A stretch of 64,000 nucleotides of DNA, taken from the NCBI GenBank assembly GCA_030761205.1, contig JAULJL010000001.1:40185145-40249144 (forward strand), in the 5' to 3' direction. Below the pieces are notes generated by a model. The model searched no databases. It had not been told where the DNA came from and was given only the letters and a program-made list of their open reading frames with translations. This document shows, piece by piece, positions 48,301 to 59,679 of the stretch. Position 1 is the first letter of the stretch; every line of letters starts with the position of its first letter. A program made the position numbers and the translations under genes. The DNA comes from Fremontodendron californicum (taxonomy: Eukaryota > Streptophyta > Magnoliopsida > Malvales > Malvaceae).

Positions 48301-50548
48301 AAAGATAGTTAAGAGGTTTCCTCCTAACATTTTCTTGAAGTATGAGTGCTTCTTCTTTTTCTTCAAGACAAATAATGAACTCTTGTTCATTATTTATTAT
48401 TACTAACAACAATCTAAACTCCCATCAAACAAAGCAAACTGACATTTTCTATCATTATTCACCTATAAATAAGAACTTCTATAACTTATTTCGAGGATTT
48501 TTGACATTTGGGACAAACTTTCTCTCTAAAGTTCTATCTGCAATTCTCTTTTTTCTAATTCTCACGTTAACCTTATTCTCCACCATAGTCTGTCTTATTC
48601 CACCATCTCTATACTTCCTCCACCTTCTCTACCATCATCTATCGATGCTTTCAGTACTTTCGAGTCTGCTCTTCTTTATCCTCTTTGACATATTCCATTT
48701 CATTTATTTGCAACGCTATCTCTCTCTACCAAAAAACTCTTTACATTTTGGCAATTCTTGTATCTCTGGTTTGATTTGATCATGCTCTTAGCATGATGCT
48801 ACTAATAATGGCTTTAAAGTAAGGATATTTTTTTTTTTTTTAAAAAAAAACCTCCCTTAAAAATGACATGATTACAATTAGACTTGTCCAAAGTTGAACT
48901 ATTCATCCAAACTTGAAAACCTATCCAATATTTAAAAGGATTTAAACAAAAATACAAAACTCGAAAAAATGAGTTTAGACCAAAATAATAATAATAATAA
49001 GGCTCGTATAAAAAATAAGTCAAGCCTTGGGCATGACATTTTTTGCACAAACTTGGCACTAACTTATTTTACTATTAGTAATATAAAATTTTAAGGGAGA
49101 TCGACATTTTTTTAAGAATGATCGACCTTTTTTTAAGAAAGATGATTTTTTTAAAGAAAGATCGATCCTTTTGGGAACAAATTTGGACAAACCTATGCAA
49201 ATTTGGATAGTGTTTTTACATATAGGGTCGGATTTGAACAAAAAAATTTGCTCATATATCGAGCCAAACCGAGCTTGAACAGACTTAACCTTTGTTAATA
49301 TGAAACCTCAATCCGATCGAACCCGACAAATTTAATTTATAATCTCTTACCTTTGTTTTTCCTATATATACATCCCCTCTTAATACTTCTTAAAATTCTC
49401 ATATATATACTTACCCTCTTAATACTTTTTAAAAATAACATTACTCCTTAAGAGGCATATAAGAAAGAAGTTAAATACCTTAAAAAAAAAATTAGACAGT
49501 TAAAACTATGTTTTTTTTTTTTTTTTTACATTAGACCACTAGACCCATATGATTCCATAACAAAACGATAGGATAAGGTAATAGAAGAGGCTCTCACCAT
49601 TCATCCAAATAAACTTTAAATCTTATATTTTATCCAAAATTCGAACTCGAAACTTCTCTTATAAAGAGCATTAAGTTTAACTACTGAAGTATTTCCTTAA
49701 AGTGCATTTGATTGAGAAATTTTAAAATACATTATTTCAAAATATTAACATTTTTAATTATTCTATTTCGATAAATATTTTTTAAAAGAAAATTTAGTCT
49801 AGTAAGATTTGATGAGATAAAAATTATAAAAGAATAATGATTAAAAATATGTATATATAACATATGCAATATAAGTATTATTAGATTTATAAAAAAATCC
49901 ATAGATATTATTAATAATATAAAAATAAAAATAGAATAGAATTAAATAAAATAAAATAAAATTTGTTTTTTAAATTTTGTTTTTTATGGTGAGCCATGTC
50001 CAATTAAAATGAGAGAAGATTTAAAAGATTTTGAAAAACCATACCTTAAAGTAAAATTTCAAGAGAAAATTTTAACACCTTAAATTTATTCTTAAAATGC
50101 CTCTTAAATTTTAAAATTCTCCATGTTTTTTAATCTAAACAAATAAATTCATTTTTTAATTTTTGAAGACTTTGATTGAAATAAATTTTTTATATCCAAA
50201 GACACTTAGGGACTTGAAATTAAAATTTATTGCCAAGGTGATTTTTGTAATAGCATATGCTGACAGCCAACCTAGAGGCACTTTTTGAAACATTAAAGTT
50301 AAGAATATTGATAATTTTCACTATCTTAAATGAATAAATTTGTTTTAAATGATATTCTAACTGATTCTTAAAAAGCACTCGTTATTAAAATCTCTCCGTA
50401 ATTACCTTTCTAATTCTAAAGTATTTGCAATGCACCACAAGGGGAAAAGAAAAAAAGACAGCCAAGAAAGTGTATGCATAAATGATATTAGCCCACGGAT
50501 GACGGAAGAATATAAATGAGAGAGTGAAGTTAATGTATGAAAATTTGC

Positions 50549-50599
<51 letters not shown>

Positions 50600-53500
50600 T
50601 TTTTGAAAGGAAAAGCAAAAATAGGAACATCCCCTCCTAAGGAGATAAATATGCTCAGCTTGAAGCTTTGGACAAGTAAGTCAATTTCAAACTTTTCCAT
50701 CCAATTTTCTAACAAATTCAAACATTTAATAAGTTTAGGCCTCAAACTTGTTTATTTAGGATTTGACCAAAAAAGGAACTTTTTTATTTAAGAAATATCG
50801 AGTTTGAAAAACTCAAATTGTATCAGGCAACTCATTCATCCAAATTTGTTTTTGAGTTGCGTAAAAACTCAAATTTCAAACTTATCTAGAATTTAAGCAT
50901 GCACATATAACTTATATTATCTGGACTCTTCATTTTTTTTAAATATCCGTATCAGATACTTGCATCCGACACATATTCAAATATAAGTATAAGGATATAA
51001 TTTTCAAAATATATATACAAAAAACTTAAAAAATTAAATATATCTATATCGAATACATACTCATATCCGATACTAATCCCCAAGTTTGAGTAACATAGTA
51101 AAACATCACAATAAAGTGTATCTAATTTTCTAGTAAGTTTGGAACTCATTATGTTAAGTGGTGTTAGTCCACGTTCATTAAGTATTGGGTTTCCTGTACT
51201 ATTATATTAAAGTTGAACTCCTCCATTTATTATCAATTGATATTAAGTTAAAAGTTTAACATAGTATTAGAGCCCAAGTGCGTGTTTTTCTTCTTGCCTA
51301 GCATATGAGATTTTTGACTTCTGATAATATTGTCCACGTGTAAGCCCTTGTTGAACTACACATGAAGGGGAGTGTTAAGTGATTTTATACATCTATTAAA
51401 TCTTAAATTTCCTGTAATATTATATTTAAGTTAGACCCCTCTAATTATTACCACTTGATTTTAAATTTGATACTTAACATGTTATCAAAAGTTACAATAT
51501 TTGTGAGAATTTGTAATTTTATCCGTACAAAAGTTATAATATTTATAAAAAAAGTTTGTATTTTTATTCATGCAAAAATTACAATATTTGTTAAAAAAAT
51601 TTGTAACTTTATCCGTACAAAAATTATAATATGGTTTTTTAATGAAATATTTTTATCTATTTGGAATCATGGACGTAGACAAAAGGATCTGAACCACGTT
51701 AAAATTTGTGTTCATTTATTTTCTTTCTTCCCTGAGTGTTTGTTATAAGTTGTCACATTATTTTCAACAACTGATTTCAAAACACAAGTTCTGTTATATT
51801 GTTCTTTCTACCTAACAACATGTGAGATTAACAATCCCTGATGAGATTGTCCACATGTAAGCCTTTAAGCTACACGTGAAAGAGTGTATTAAGTGGTTCT
51901 GTGATCTTATATTAAAGTTGAAATCTTCCACTTATTACCAATTGATTTTAGATTGAATACTTAACACATTAGATTAAGAAATTCTGCTCCCAAAGGTAAA
52001 TTGACTCTTGTAAGATGTTTTGTTCAAAAAAATGCCAAAAAAGAAGAAGCTGAATTTGGTTGACAGAATGGATTCTGACTATATATATGAGTTCAATGAA
52101 TTAATATCCTTTATCATTCTGAGAAATTCAACCATTTCCGGTTCAAATGACACAGTAGTTAAAAAATGGCAAATGGATCTAGGTTTCCAGAAACCACAGT
52201 GCTAGCCCAAAAGCCAAACCCTCTGGTGAAAATTGTGCTTGTAGTGAAACACGTCTATAGGGTAGCCTTTGGAAAAGATTACACGAAAAGTGATTCTAAC
52301 ATAAATTACCATGCACATATGGTTTCCACATAAAGAAGATGTGTTTGGGATCAAAAAACAAAAGTGATGGAGAAAAAGTGACATCTTAAACTATAAATGA
52401 AGGGTTTGTATTTGATGTAGTGTCGGTTTATAAGTCTATATACTAACAGTAAACTATACAATTTTGACACCTCATTAATAAATAAATAAATATAAAATTT
52501 TTTAAAAAATTAAAAATAAATACATGTAACTATACTTTTTAACACGTGATGTCATGTGATTCATTGTCAATGTATAGATCTATACACTGATAATGCATCA
52601 AATATAAATTCATAAATGAAATAACATGTGTCAACAGCAGCTTAAGACAAAACACCTCGATTAGATAGCAAAGAAACATGCATACCTTGAGGTCATGAAG
52701 TCAAGCAAGCTCCATCTTTTACCGTGGTAAAGAATCATGGAGAGTTAACATATAACAAGGGAATCAATGATTTTTTCTCAAAATAACTGATAATTTCAGC
52801 CAGACAGATGACCTCTTTAATAATCAGATTCTAAAAACAAAATGTGGAGGGAATGGCAAGGGTGGCGAAGTAGAGATTGAAGGAATACAATATGTTTTAT
52901 TCAGAATGCAATCTGTGTAGTTCAGATCTATGTTACCCGAACTCGAAAGTGTCGGATACGGGCATGTATCGGATATGAGTATGCTCAAATTCTTTTTAAA
53001 ATTTTTCATATATTTAAAGGATTATGTCTCTATAAGTAGACTTGACAATACTAGACACGACACGAAAAAAATAACTAAAAACACGACACGAAAAAATAAC
53101 ACGAACACGACACAAATGTCTCAAAATCTATTTAATACGAATTATTAACGTATCAAAATTTATATAAATATAAAATACCTTAAACACGATTATGACACGA
53201 CAAAATACACGAACACGACACGGATACATGAATTGCCAGGTCTGCTCCATGCCCATATCCGAATATGTGTCGAACAAAAGTATCGAATATGGATACTTTA
53301 AAAAAAAATGAAAAGTCGATAACATAGGTTCAGATGTTATAGTTGAACAGCCAAGTACAAGACAAATAAAGCGAGCATGAAGGGGAAACAACATTTGGAC
53401 TAGTCAAGACTCATATTTAACCAAAAAGAAAACTTACTTGTAGGATTGTAACTTCAGTTGTTCTGTTCACCAGCTGGTTTATCTTTCTGGAAGGAAGCTT

Positions 53501-56500
53501 TCGTTGACTAATATAATCACAACTTTGTCAGATACAACAATTTTAGATACACTTGGAAAGGAGATGATTCTAGAGAGAGAGATAAAGAAAAGAAAAGAAA
53601 TAAAGGAAGACAACAAATGCAGTGAAGTAGTCAGAAGATATCATTATACTTTCTAGAGCCACGTGTGGTGATTTTGAATGTGATGTGATCATCATTCTGT
53701 CTGTTTTTCTTCTCTCCTGTAAGCATTTAGAAATTACAGAATGTCTGATGCAATTCAAATCTTCTCTTGCCAGCACGAGATCAGTAATTGAGCGATACAA
53801 CAAAACAAAGGAGGAACATCAACAACTGGGGAACCCAGCCTCTGAAGTCAAGGTATTGTTTGGTACTTAATCCTCAATTTCTTGTATTTTACCTTCAGAG
53901 CATGCTCAATATGTAATTTTATTATCAGTGAATTTGCATGCATTTAGCTTCTACTGGAAAAAGAAAAGGTAAGATTGCAAGGTTAAATAAATTTTCACTT
54001 GGTGGACCAAACTTATTACAAGATACCTGGAAACATGATATGCGCGAAATTCAACATTCCCAAGTTTGCAATATGCTGTTTTCCCTGAACAAAATATAGG
54101 ACCAGTAGAGCAACAAACCAGTTTTTTTTTTTTTTTTTCTTCCAGGTTGGCAGCGGGTAGAAGGTACTAACACAAAATGCTTGCAATATTTTATAGCTAG
54201 CCATTGGTTTCGGGTCTAGATTTTGCACAACTATTGACAAAATCTTGGCAGCACCAGAACCTGAAAGATAATAATTTATTTAAATACATTCCGTTAACTC
54301 CTCTTCTGACTGTTGGAATAGGAATGACAGTAATTACATGCGCAGGCTAAAATGTCATGCTAGGACTGTGTCTTTCTCATAGCTACAGGATGATGGAAAC
54401 AGTACCAATAAGATACAACATCATGGAAACCAAAATGAGGCCCAGGGTGAACATCAGCAAAATGAAAATGCTAGGAAGTAAATTATTAGCTTCAGGCAAG
54501 ACCATGGACATTAAATAGGAATCAGTTTGAATAACCCATCACTTCACTTTTTCCACAGTAAGGCTAGGCAATGTTTTAATTAACTTCGGCTCATGCATCT
54601 CATCAAATTATACCACAATCCTTATAAAAACTAAGCCATGTTCCTGCCAAATTTATGTTTAAGATGTAACTAGAAACCTTTGTTTGTCACATACCCACCA
54701 CAATCCTCCTTTTTCGGGGCTTGGTACTATGTAATGTGTAAAAGACAGGAAACCATGGGAAACAGTTGCCAAAAAGATATATATACTATAAAGGAGTGCT
54801 CGTACAGGCACAATCAGCAAAATATTTTTCGCGACTAGTAAAAAAAAGCCGTAATGAGATGATGTCTACAAAGTGTATTGAGTCTAAGACATATGTCTAG
54901 CTGTGCTAAAGAGGATATATTTAAAAATATAAAAATTAAAATGGAGGGTGAGAGTGCTAAAAAGCTCAGACCACACAGAGAATTGAACAGTTTGAGCAGG
55001 TCTTAGTTCTGACCAGTAAGATACCTTCCAATGACAAGAACTATGGTCAAATCATGCACTAGTATTCATGTGGTATTTAGTACTTAGTAGTATGCATAAA
55101 TTACATGTTTTATTTTTATGTACCAGGAAACTTTTAGGAGTCAAGGTTCCAACTATATAAGTTACTGTATGAAGCCAACATGAAAAAAATTATTTGAGCT
55201 TTGGTGGGTAAAAGATCAGTATACTGTATACATGTAATGCTGCAAGAAAGCAACACCTCACATAAATATGTAGGGATGGAAGGTTAAAAACAGGTTACTG
55301 GTACTGCCTCATAGTCATGGCATTCAACCTGGAAAGTTAAGAAGAGAGAAACTACCACTTATCTCAGCCTGCTGTGAAGATAAAAACCATTTTGTTAGTA
55401 ACAATGCTTTGTATTTGTGGTTTAAGGGGCACAACTACAGCATAAATATGACTAAGATATTAACAGATCAATAGAGCAAGAAATTTCCAATGTCAGCCAT
55501 TATCTTAAAGGAGAATCATTGAATTAAGGAAAGAATAGATTTGATGAAGCTTAGATATTACAGCCTAAGATATTTCCTTAATTTAGAGAGCCACTGCCGA
55601 TGGTAAATTTCCTCTGTAGCTGTCTTCCTCTTCAAAGAAAAATTGGAGCCAGATGTTTTAAGGGATGAAGCTTTGAACTTGGCTCAAAGCTTGCCCGTGA
55701 AAATTTTTTAAGTTAATTCACCATTGAGAAATCTCCATTATGAGGGTTGACAATAATAAAACCTACTTTATCTTTCCCTCATGTTTAAATCACTGTACTC
55801 TATTAACATTCTAACAAGCAGTTACCTTAAAAATAGGAAAATCCTTACAATCACCCCTTTCCCTAAAGACTTCATCAATTTTCTTCAGAAGCCATCTCCT
55901 CTCATTTATGCCTCAAAATAGGCAAAAGCTTCCTAGTCAACAACATATTCCAAGGGCAAAATACACCTCGCCATTCCTGCTTCTAGACCAAATCCAAAGA
56001 CTCATCTATGATCTATCTACTTTGGAATTCATATTTCCACCTCATTTATGCTTTTAAACCTTTTACTGGTGGTATACATAGAGAAGCTAGAAGCATTCTC
56101 CAATCTCGAAACAGAAATCATATTACTCCAAGAAGAAAGTTTGTACTTTGCCATATCCAGAAGAAAAAGCATCTGTCGGTGCATATAAATGTCACATGGG
56201 ATTTTGAAAAGTTGTTAGCTCTAACAGCCTAGTTTTACTTGCTAAGTTGCTTGATCAGGCAATCCAAAAATCAGGGGCGTGTTCATCTCTTTGCCTACCA
56301 ATGTTTCAACAAGCAGTTACCTTAAAAAAATAGGAAAATCCTTACAATTACCCCTTTCCCTAAAGACTTTATCAATTTTATTGAGAAGCCATCTCTTCAT
56401 CTCTTTTATGCCTCAAAATAGGCAAAAGCTGCCTCCATCAAATCATAAATTTTACATGGGATTTTGAAAAGTTGTTAGCTCTAACAGCCTAGTTTACTTG

Positions 56501-59446
56501 CTAAGTTGCTTGATCAGGCAATCCAAAAATCAAGGGCGTTTTCATCTCTTTGCCTATCAACGTTTCAACAAGCAGTTACCTTAAAAAATAGGAAAATCCT
56601 TACAATTGCCCCTTTCCATAAAGACTTCATCAATTTTCTTGAGAAGCCATCCCTTCATCTCTTTATAAGCCTCAAAATAGGCAAAAGCTTCCTCCATCAA
56701 ATCATACTCATCAACAGTTTCAAAGTCAACAACATATTCCAAGGGCAAAATAGACCTTGTCGTTCCTTGCTTCTAGACCAAATCCAAAGACTCATGTACA
56801 ATTTTTCTACTTTGGAATTCATATCTCTCACCTCTTTTATGCTTTTTACTTGTGATATACATAGAAGCTAGAAGCATTCTCCAATCTCCAAATAGAAATC
56901 ACATTATTCCAAGAAGAAAGTTTGTACTTGCAATATCCAGAAGAAAAAGCATCTATAGGTGCATATAAATTTCACATGAGATTTTACTTGCTAAGTTTCT
57001 TGATCAGGGGCGTTTTCATCTCTTTGCCTATGAACGTTTCAAGATGTAGTTACCCTAAAAATAGGAAAATCCTTACAATTACCCCTTTCCCTAAAGACTA
57101 CTTCAATTTTGTAGGGAAGCCATCTCTTCAGGCAAAAGCTTCCTCCAATAAATCATATTCATTGACAGCTCCAAAGTCAATAACATATTCCAAAGGCAAA
57201 CTAGACCTTTCCTCTATGTTACTCGGATTCGGGTGTGAGTATTAGACACGGGTATGTGTCCGACACGGGTATGTTTAATTTTTTCTAAGTTTTGTCATGT
57301 ATTTGGAGGATCCTTTGAGGGTCATATCCCCATACCCATGTCCGGATATGTGTCATACACGGTGTCGAACACCGGTACTTCAAGAAAAATAAAGAGTCAG
57401 AGCAATACAACCTTTCCTTTCCTTGCTTCTAGACCAAATCCAGAGAGTCATCTATGATCTACCTACTTTGAAATTCATATCCCCACCTCTTTGATGCTTT
57501 TAAACTGTGATATACATAGAAGCTAAAAGCATCCTCCAATCACCAAATATAAATCATATTACTCTGAGAAGAAAGTTTATACTTTGCAATATCCAGAAGA
57601 AAAAACATCTATAGATGCATATAAATTTCGCATAGTTTTTGAAAAGTTGTTAGCTCTAACAGCCTTATTTTACTTGCTAAGTTGCTTGATAAGGCAATCC
57701 AAAAGGCAAAAATAAAATAAAGCATCGGAGCAAGAGCTAAGAATGTGCATAACTTTGACAAGTACACCAAGAACTCGAGAAGTGACTTATCATCCAAATA
57801 ATTAAACCATCAAAATTCTTGCTCCCACTAACACATTAATTAAACTCATAATGCAACTTGCTCGACAAGATCTAAAATCCTCTCTAGCAATAACCTTGGA
57901 TCTAAATATGTTTATGTTGTGAGTTTGCCAATGATCGTAGCAGTCATTCAGAGCATTGTCAAGTTTATATATATGCATGGTTATTGTGATATTTCAGTAT
58001 CAAAGTTATTTATATGCATATTCATACTTTGAGCAATAAAAGCTGTGCACTGTGAACTTTACCATATCATGAATCATAATTTTCAGTTCTGGCAAAGGGA
58101 GGCAGCAATTCTGAGACAAAAACTGCAAAACCTGCAAGAAAATCACAGGTACATTTTGACAATACAAATTCATCATATCAAACATCAATGGAAAAGTACA
58201 ATAAACAAAAATGCAGAAACAACAATTATGCCCATATGTCTCAATTCAACACAGACAGCCTCATGCTTTTCAACCAAACATGTATTAGGAAAAATAACAG
58301 CTTCTTTCTTCTTCGAGCTTTTATAACTATTTATTCCAACCTTTTATAATTATGCTTAGAATGTTCTATCCTTTATGTCATGGTTCATATATCTGAAGAT
58401 CAAATTCAATGAATCATTCATTCTTCAAGATGAAAACACAGAAATTAATGGTCCTAGGCATAAATTTCTGTTCTATAAAAGATTTCATGTCTAGCCTTAA
58501 AGCAGTGAATGCATCAATACTACAACTGGAGAATAGAAAGTGAATGAATCCATTGCATCTCATGTATATGCCTACAAAAGGCTTTTAATGTCTAAGATAC
58601 ATATTTTATAGACTGAAATTATGCTTCTGCACACCAAAACAGGCAAATAATGGGTGAAGAACTTTCTGGATTGGGCGTAAAAGATTTACAGAATTTGGAG
58701 AGCCAATTGGAAATGAGCCTTCGTGGTGTCCGTATGAAGAAGGTTTGAAACTTTTATTTCCATGTCATGCGCAGTTTTTTAAGTTCAAAATACCATGCAA
58801 AATAAAGCCACTCCATGTTAGTAACATTTACTCCACTGCTGTAGGACCAAATTTTAATGGATGAAATTCAAGAATTGAACAGAAAGGTAAACCTTGAAAC
58901 AATAACTTCAGCTCCTTACTATTATACTGTCTCAGCTCAAGTGGCTAAATTGCAGTGTCTCATTGCAGGGGAACCTCATTCATCAAGAAAATGTGGAACT
59001 CTATAAGAAGGTAAACCTAATTAGTCAAGAAAACATGGAATTATATAAGAAGGTATAAATTTGAATGGCTCATATAAATCTCAATTATCCTAGAAATATT
59101 AAAAAGATTCAACCATTAAACCTTTGTCGGTTATAAGATGTTCTAAAAACCAACCTCAACAGAAAAGTTTAACGCATCCAGGTTTATGGAACAAGGGATG
59201 TCAATGGTGTAAACAAAGACTCCCTTCTCCCAAATGGTCTAGGCAGTGGGGAGGACTCACATGTTCCTGTCCATCTCCAGCTAAGCCAGCCACAGCAACA
59301 AAACTACGAGACACCAACAAGAGCTACAAAATTGGGGTATATCTCCCTCCATATGTTAGATGATTTTGATTAAATACTGATTACTTTGCCACAATTTGAT
59401 GTCCAACTTTATTCCTGGTAACTGCAGCAGACTGCAATTGCATTAG
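36220..59446 (+). CDS. AGL17-like: AGL17/ANR1-clade MIKC MADS-box transcription factor
   Basis: Coding exons: 36220-36401, 53774-53852, 58087-58148, 58643-58742, 58845-58886, 58969-59052, 59182-59336, 59431-59446 (182+79+62+100+42+84+155+16 = 720 nt; 239 residues). All are GT-AG with consistent phase. The MADS domain (1-60) has MGRGKIVIRRIDNSTS and QVTFSKRRNGLLKKAKEL; the I region reads RSVIERYNKTKEEHQQLG; the K domain (about 88-175) contains WQREAAILRQKLQNLQENHR and LSGLGVKDLQNLESQLEMSL. The protein ends ATKLGLQLH, typical of the AGL17 clade. Exon sizes 79, 62, 100, 42 are the classic MIKC pattern. Relatives act in root nitrate response (ANR1) or flowering time (AGL16, AGL17); which role applies is not visible. 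Intron 1 is 17.4 kb. Confidence 0.95.
38527..38809. mobile_element. TAGACCTGCTCA-family MITE, copy 3
   Basis: 283 bp, ends TAGACCTACTCATGGGCC and GGCCCATGAGCAGGTCTA. The flanking 8-mers TATATACC (38519-38526) and CATATACC (38810-38817) match at 7 of 8. It lies in MADS intron 1. Confidence 0.88.
39043..39322. repeat. AT dinucleotide microsatellites
   Basis: Two long AT runs (about 39043-39069 and 39282-39320) in MADS intron 1. Comparable runs occur near 3688, 8964, 10341, 28912, 31460, 37855 and 50552. They generate spurious YIYIYI open frames. Confidence 0.8.
40783..41400. mobile_element. Foldback element rich in GGTACCGTACC words
   Basis: The left side has AATACCGTACCG and GGTACTGGTACGTACCG; the right side has the inverse (ACCAATACTGGTACGGTACAG). 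The centre is AT-rich and non-coding. Exact ends and target duplication are uncertain (CACATCAAGG left, CACATTGATCC right). Lies in MADS intron 1. Confidence 0.6.
44133..44685. mobile_element. hAT-type foldback element
   Basis: Ends TAGACATGTTCAAGG and (inverted) TAGAAGTGTTTATGG, with an imperfect 8-bp flank CTTGTTAC/CTTGACAC. The interior has mirrored CGACCCGACTCGAG-like and GGCTCGATCCG words and no coding capacity. Confidence 0.55.
44891..45097. repeat. 105-bp tandem duplication
   Basis: The block from TAAATACTCATTGATTTCAG to TTGAGTGCTTACA at 44891-44992 repeats at 44996-45097 with two substitutions. It lies in MADS intron 1. Confidence 0.88.
46049..46590. mobile_element. Probable PIF/Harbinger (Tourist-like) MITE
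   Basis: Inverted ends GGGTCCATTTGGAT and (reverse complement) GCTCCATTTGGATGGG, flanked by TAA on the left and TTAA on the right, consistent with a 3-bp TWA target duplication. The AT-rich centre is non-coding. Confidence 0.6.
47485..48090. mobile_element. Foldback element of GTTCGTTTA words
   Basis: The left half repeats CGTTTATTTATTTATGAAC and TTCGTGTTCGTTTA; the right half carries the inverse (GAACATAAACAAACAG, CACGAACCGTTTG). It is non-coding. Ends are only approximate and no target duplication was found. Confidence 0.45.
48870..49290. mobile_element. Foldback element related to the 44133 element
   Basis: Ends TTAGACTTGTCCAAAG and (inverted) TTAAGTCTGTTCAAGCTCGG. Internal words such as TTCATCCAAACTTGAAAACC resemble the element at 44133-44685. 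No target duplication could be assigned. Confidence 0.45.
50916..51098. mobile_element. Decayed CTATGTTACTC-family MITE, reverse orientation
   Basis: The right edge reads GAGTAACATAG and the left has GGACTCTTCATTTTTTTT. Between them lie TATCAGATACTTGCATCC and CATATCCGATAC words typical of the family. Left end uncertain. Confidence 0.55.
51150..51975. repeat. Three LTR-like remnants
   Basis: Stretches near 51152-51260, 51372-51480 and 51884-51972 share TGTTAAGTG- or TATTAAGTGG-like starts, ATTATATTAAAGTTGAA and an end in ACTTAACA. The second follows GAAGGGGAG (polypurine-like), and the first is followed by TAGTATTAGAGCCC, a mutated copy of the usual copia primer-binding site. I read them as degraded LTRs; no coding remains lie between. 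Confidence 0.45.
52928..53327. mobile_element. CTATGTTACTC-family hAT MITE with a nested insertion
   Basis: Ends CTATGTTACCCGAAC and GTCGATAACATAG, with a perfect 8-bp target duplication GTTCAGAT (52920-52927, 53328-53335). At about 53039-53246 it is interrupted by a second foldback with ends AGACTTGACAAT and ATTGCCAGGTCT and many ACACGACACGAA words. Confidence 0.85.
55815..57700. repeat. Irregular tandem array in MADS intron 2
   Basis: Blocks begin with GCAGTTACCTTAAAAA-like sequence near 55819, 56314, 56573 and 57047 and share AGGAAAATCCTTACAAT, CCCCTTTCCCTAAAGACT, GGCAAAAGCTTCCTCC and, in some, CCAGAAGAAAAAGCATCT. Spacing is about 495, 259 and 474 bp, so blocks differ by internal deletions. 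The last is interrupted by a MITE. Confidence 0.82.
57214..57410. mobile_element. CTATGTTACTC-family hAT MITE in the intron 2 array
   Basis: 197 bp. It starts CTATGTTACTCGGATTCG, ends GTCAGAGCAATACAA, and has a perfect 8-bp target duplication CCTTTCCT (57206-57213 and 57411-57418). It is the least decayed copy of the family here apart from 11258-11442. Confidence 0.87.
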
Positions 59447-59666
59447 CAAAACCAGATGCATTAAAGTGGGATTGGATGTCACTCAACTTCCATCAACAAA
59501 TAGCTCATGGTTCCAAAAGTTATGCTTCTCATAGTGAGATGTGGTATGTTAAAACCACCGATCATTCAACAAAACAACATTGGTTTGAAATGATTAAACA
59601 AATGAACTTTAGCATGTGTGTGATGATCAAGAAAACCAGCTAGTTATGTAAAGATAAATTAAGTGT

Positions 59667-59676
59667 AATAAATAAA
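59667..59676 (+). terminator. Polyadenylation signal of the MADS-box gene
   Basis: Two overlapping AATAAA hexamers (59667-59672 and 59671-59676) lie about 220 bp after the stop codon, in AT-rich sequence. This is a normal plant 3' UTR distance. Confidence 0.55.
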
Positions 59677-59679
59677 AAT

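Larger units (their letters stand above)
36402..53773 (+). other. Intron 1 of the MADS-box gene, 17.4 kb
   Basis: Donor AG|GTCC after the MADS-domain exon, acceptor TTGCCAG before exon 2. It contains several MITEs (separate entries), tandem duplications, LTR-like remnants and many AT microsatellites. No other gene is recognisable inside. Outside the listed elements (notably 36402-38518, 38818-40790, 41400-44120 and 49300-50915) I see only AT-rich non-coding sequence. Confidence 0.85.
53853..58086 (+). other. Intron 2 of the MADS-box gene, 4.2 kb
   Basis: Bounded by GTCAAG|GTATTG and TTTTCAG|TTCTGG. The first 1.9 kb shows no repeat or gene that I can name. The rest is a tandem array with a nested MITE (separate entries). 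Confidence 0.9.

Noticed and set aside
48342..48779. 145-residue hydrophobic open frame on the plus strand in MADS intron 1
   Set aside because: Leu/Phe/Ser-rich because of CT-rich sequence; no family motif or gene structure found. A captured fragment cannot be fully excluded.
50537..50791. Frames with YIYIYIYI stretches here and at 3502, 10106 and 50385
   Set aside because: They are AT microsatellites read as protein.
56008..57245. Several 60-120 residue plus-strand frames in MADS intron 2
   Set aside because: They recur because the DNA is a tandem array; the frames differ between units and show no conserved protein.
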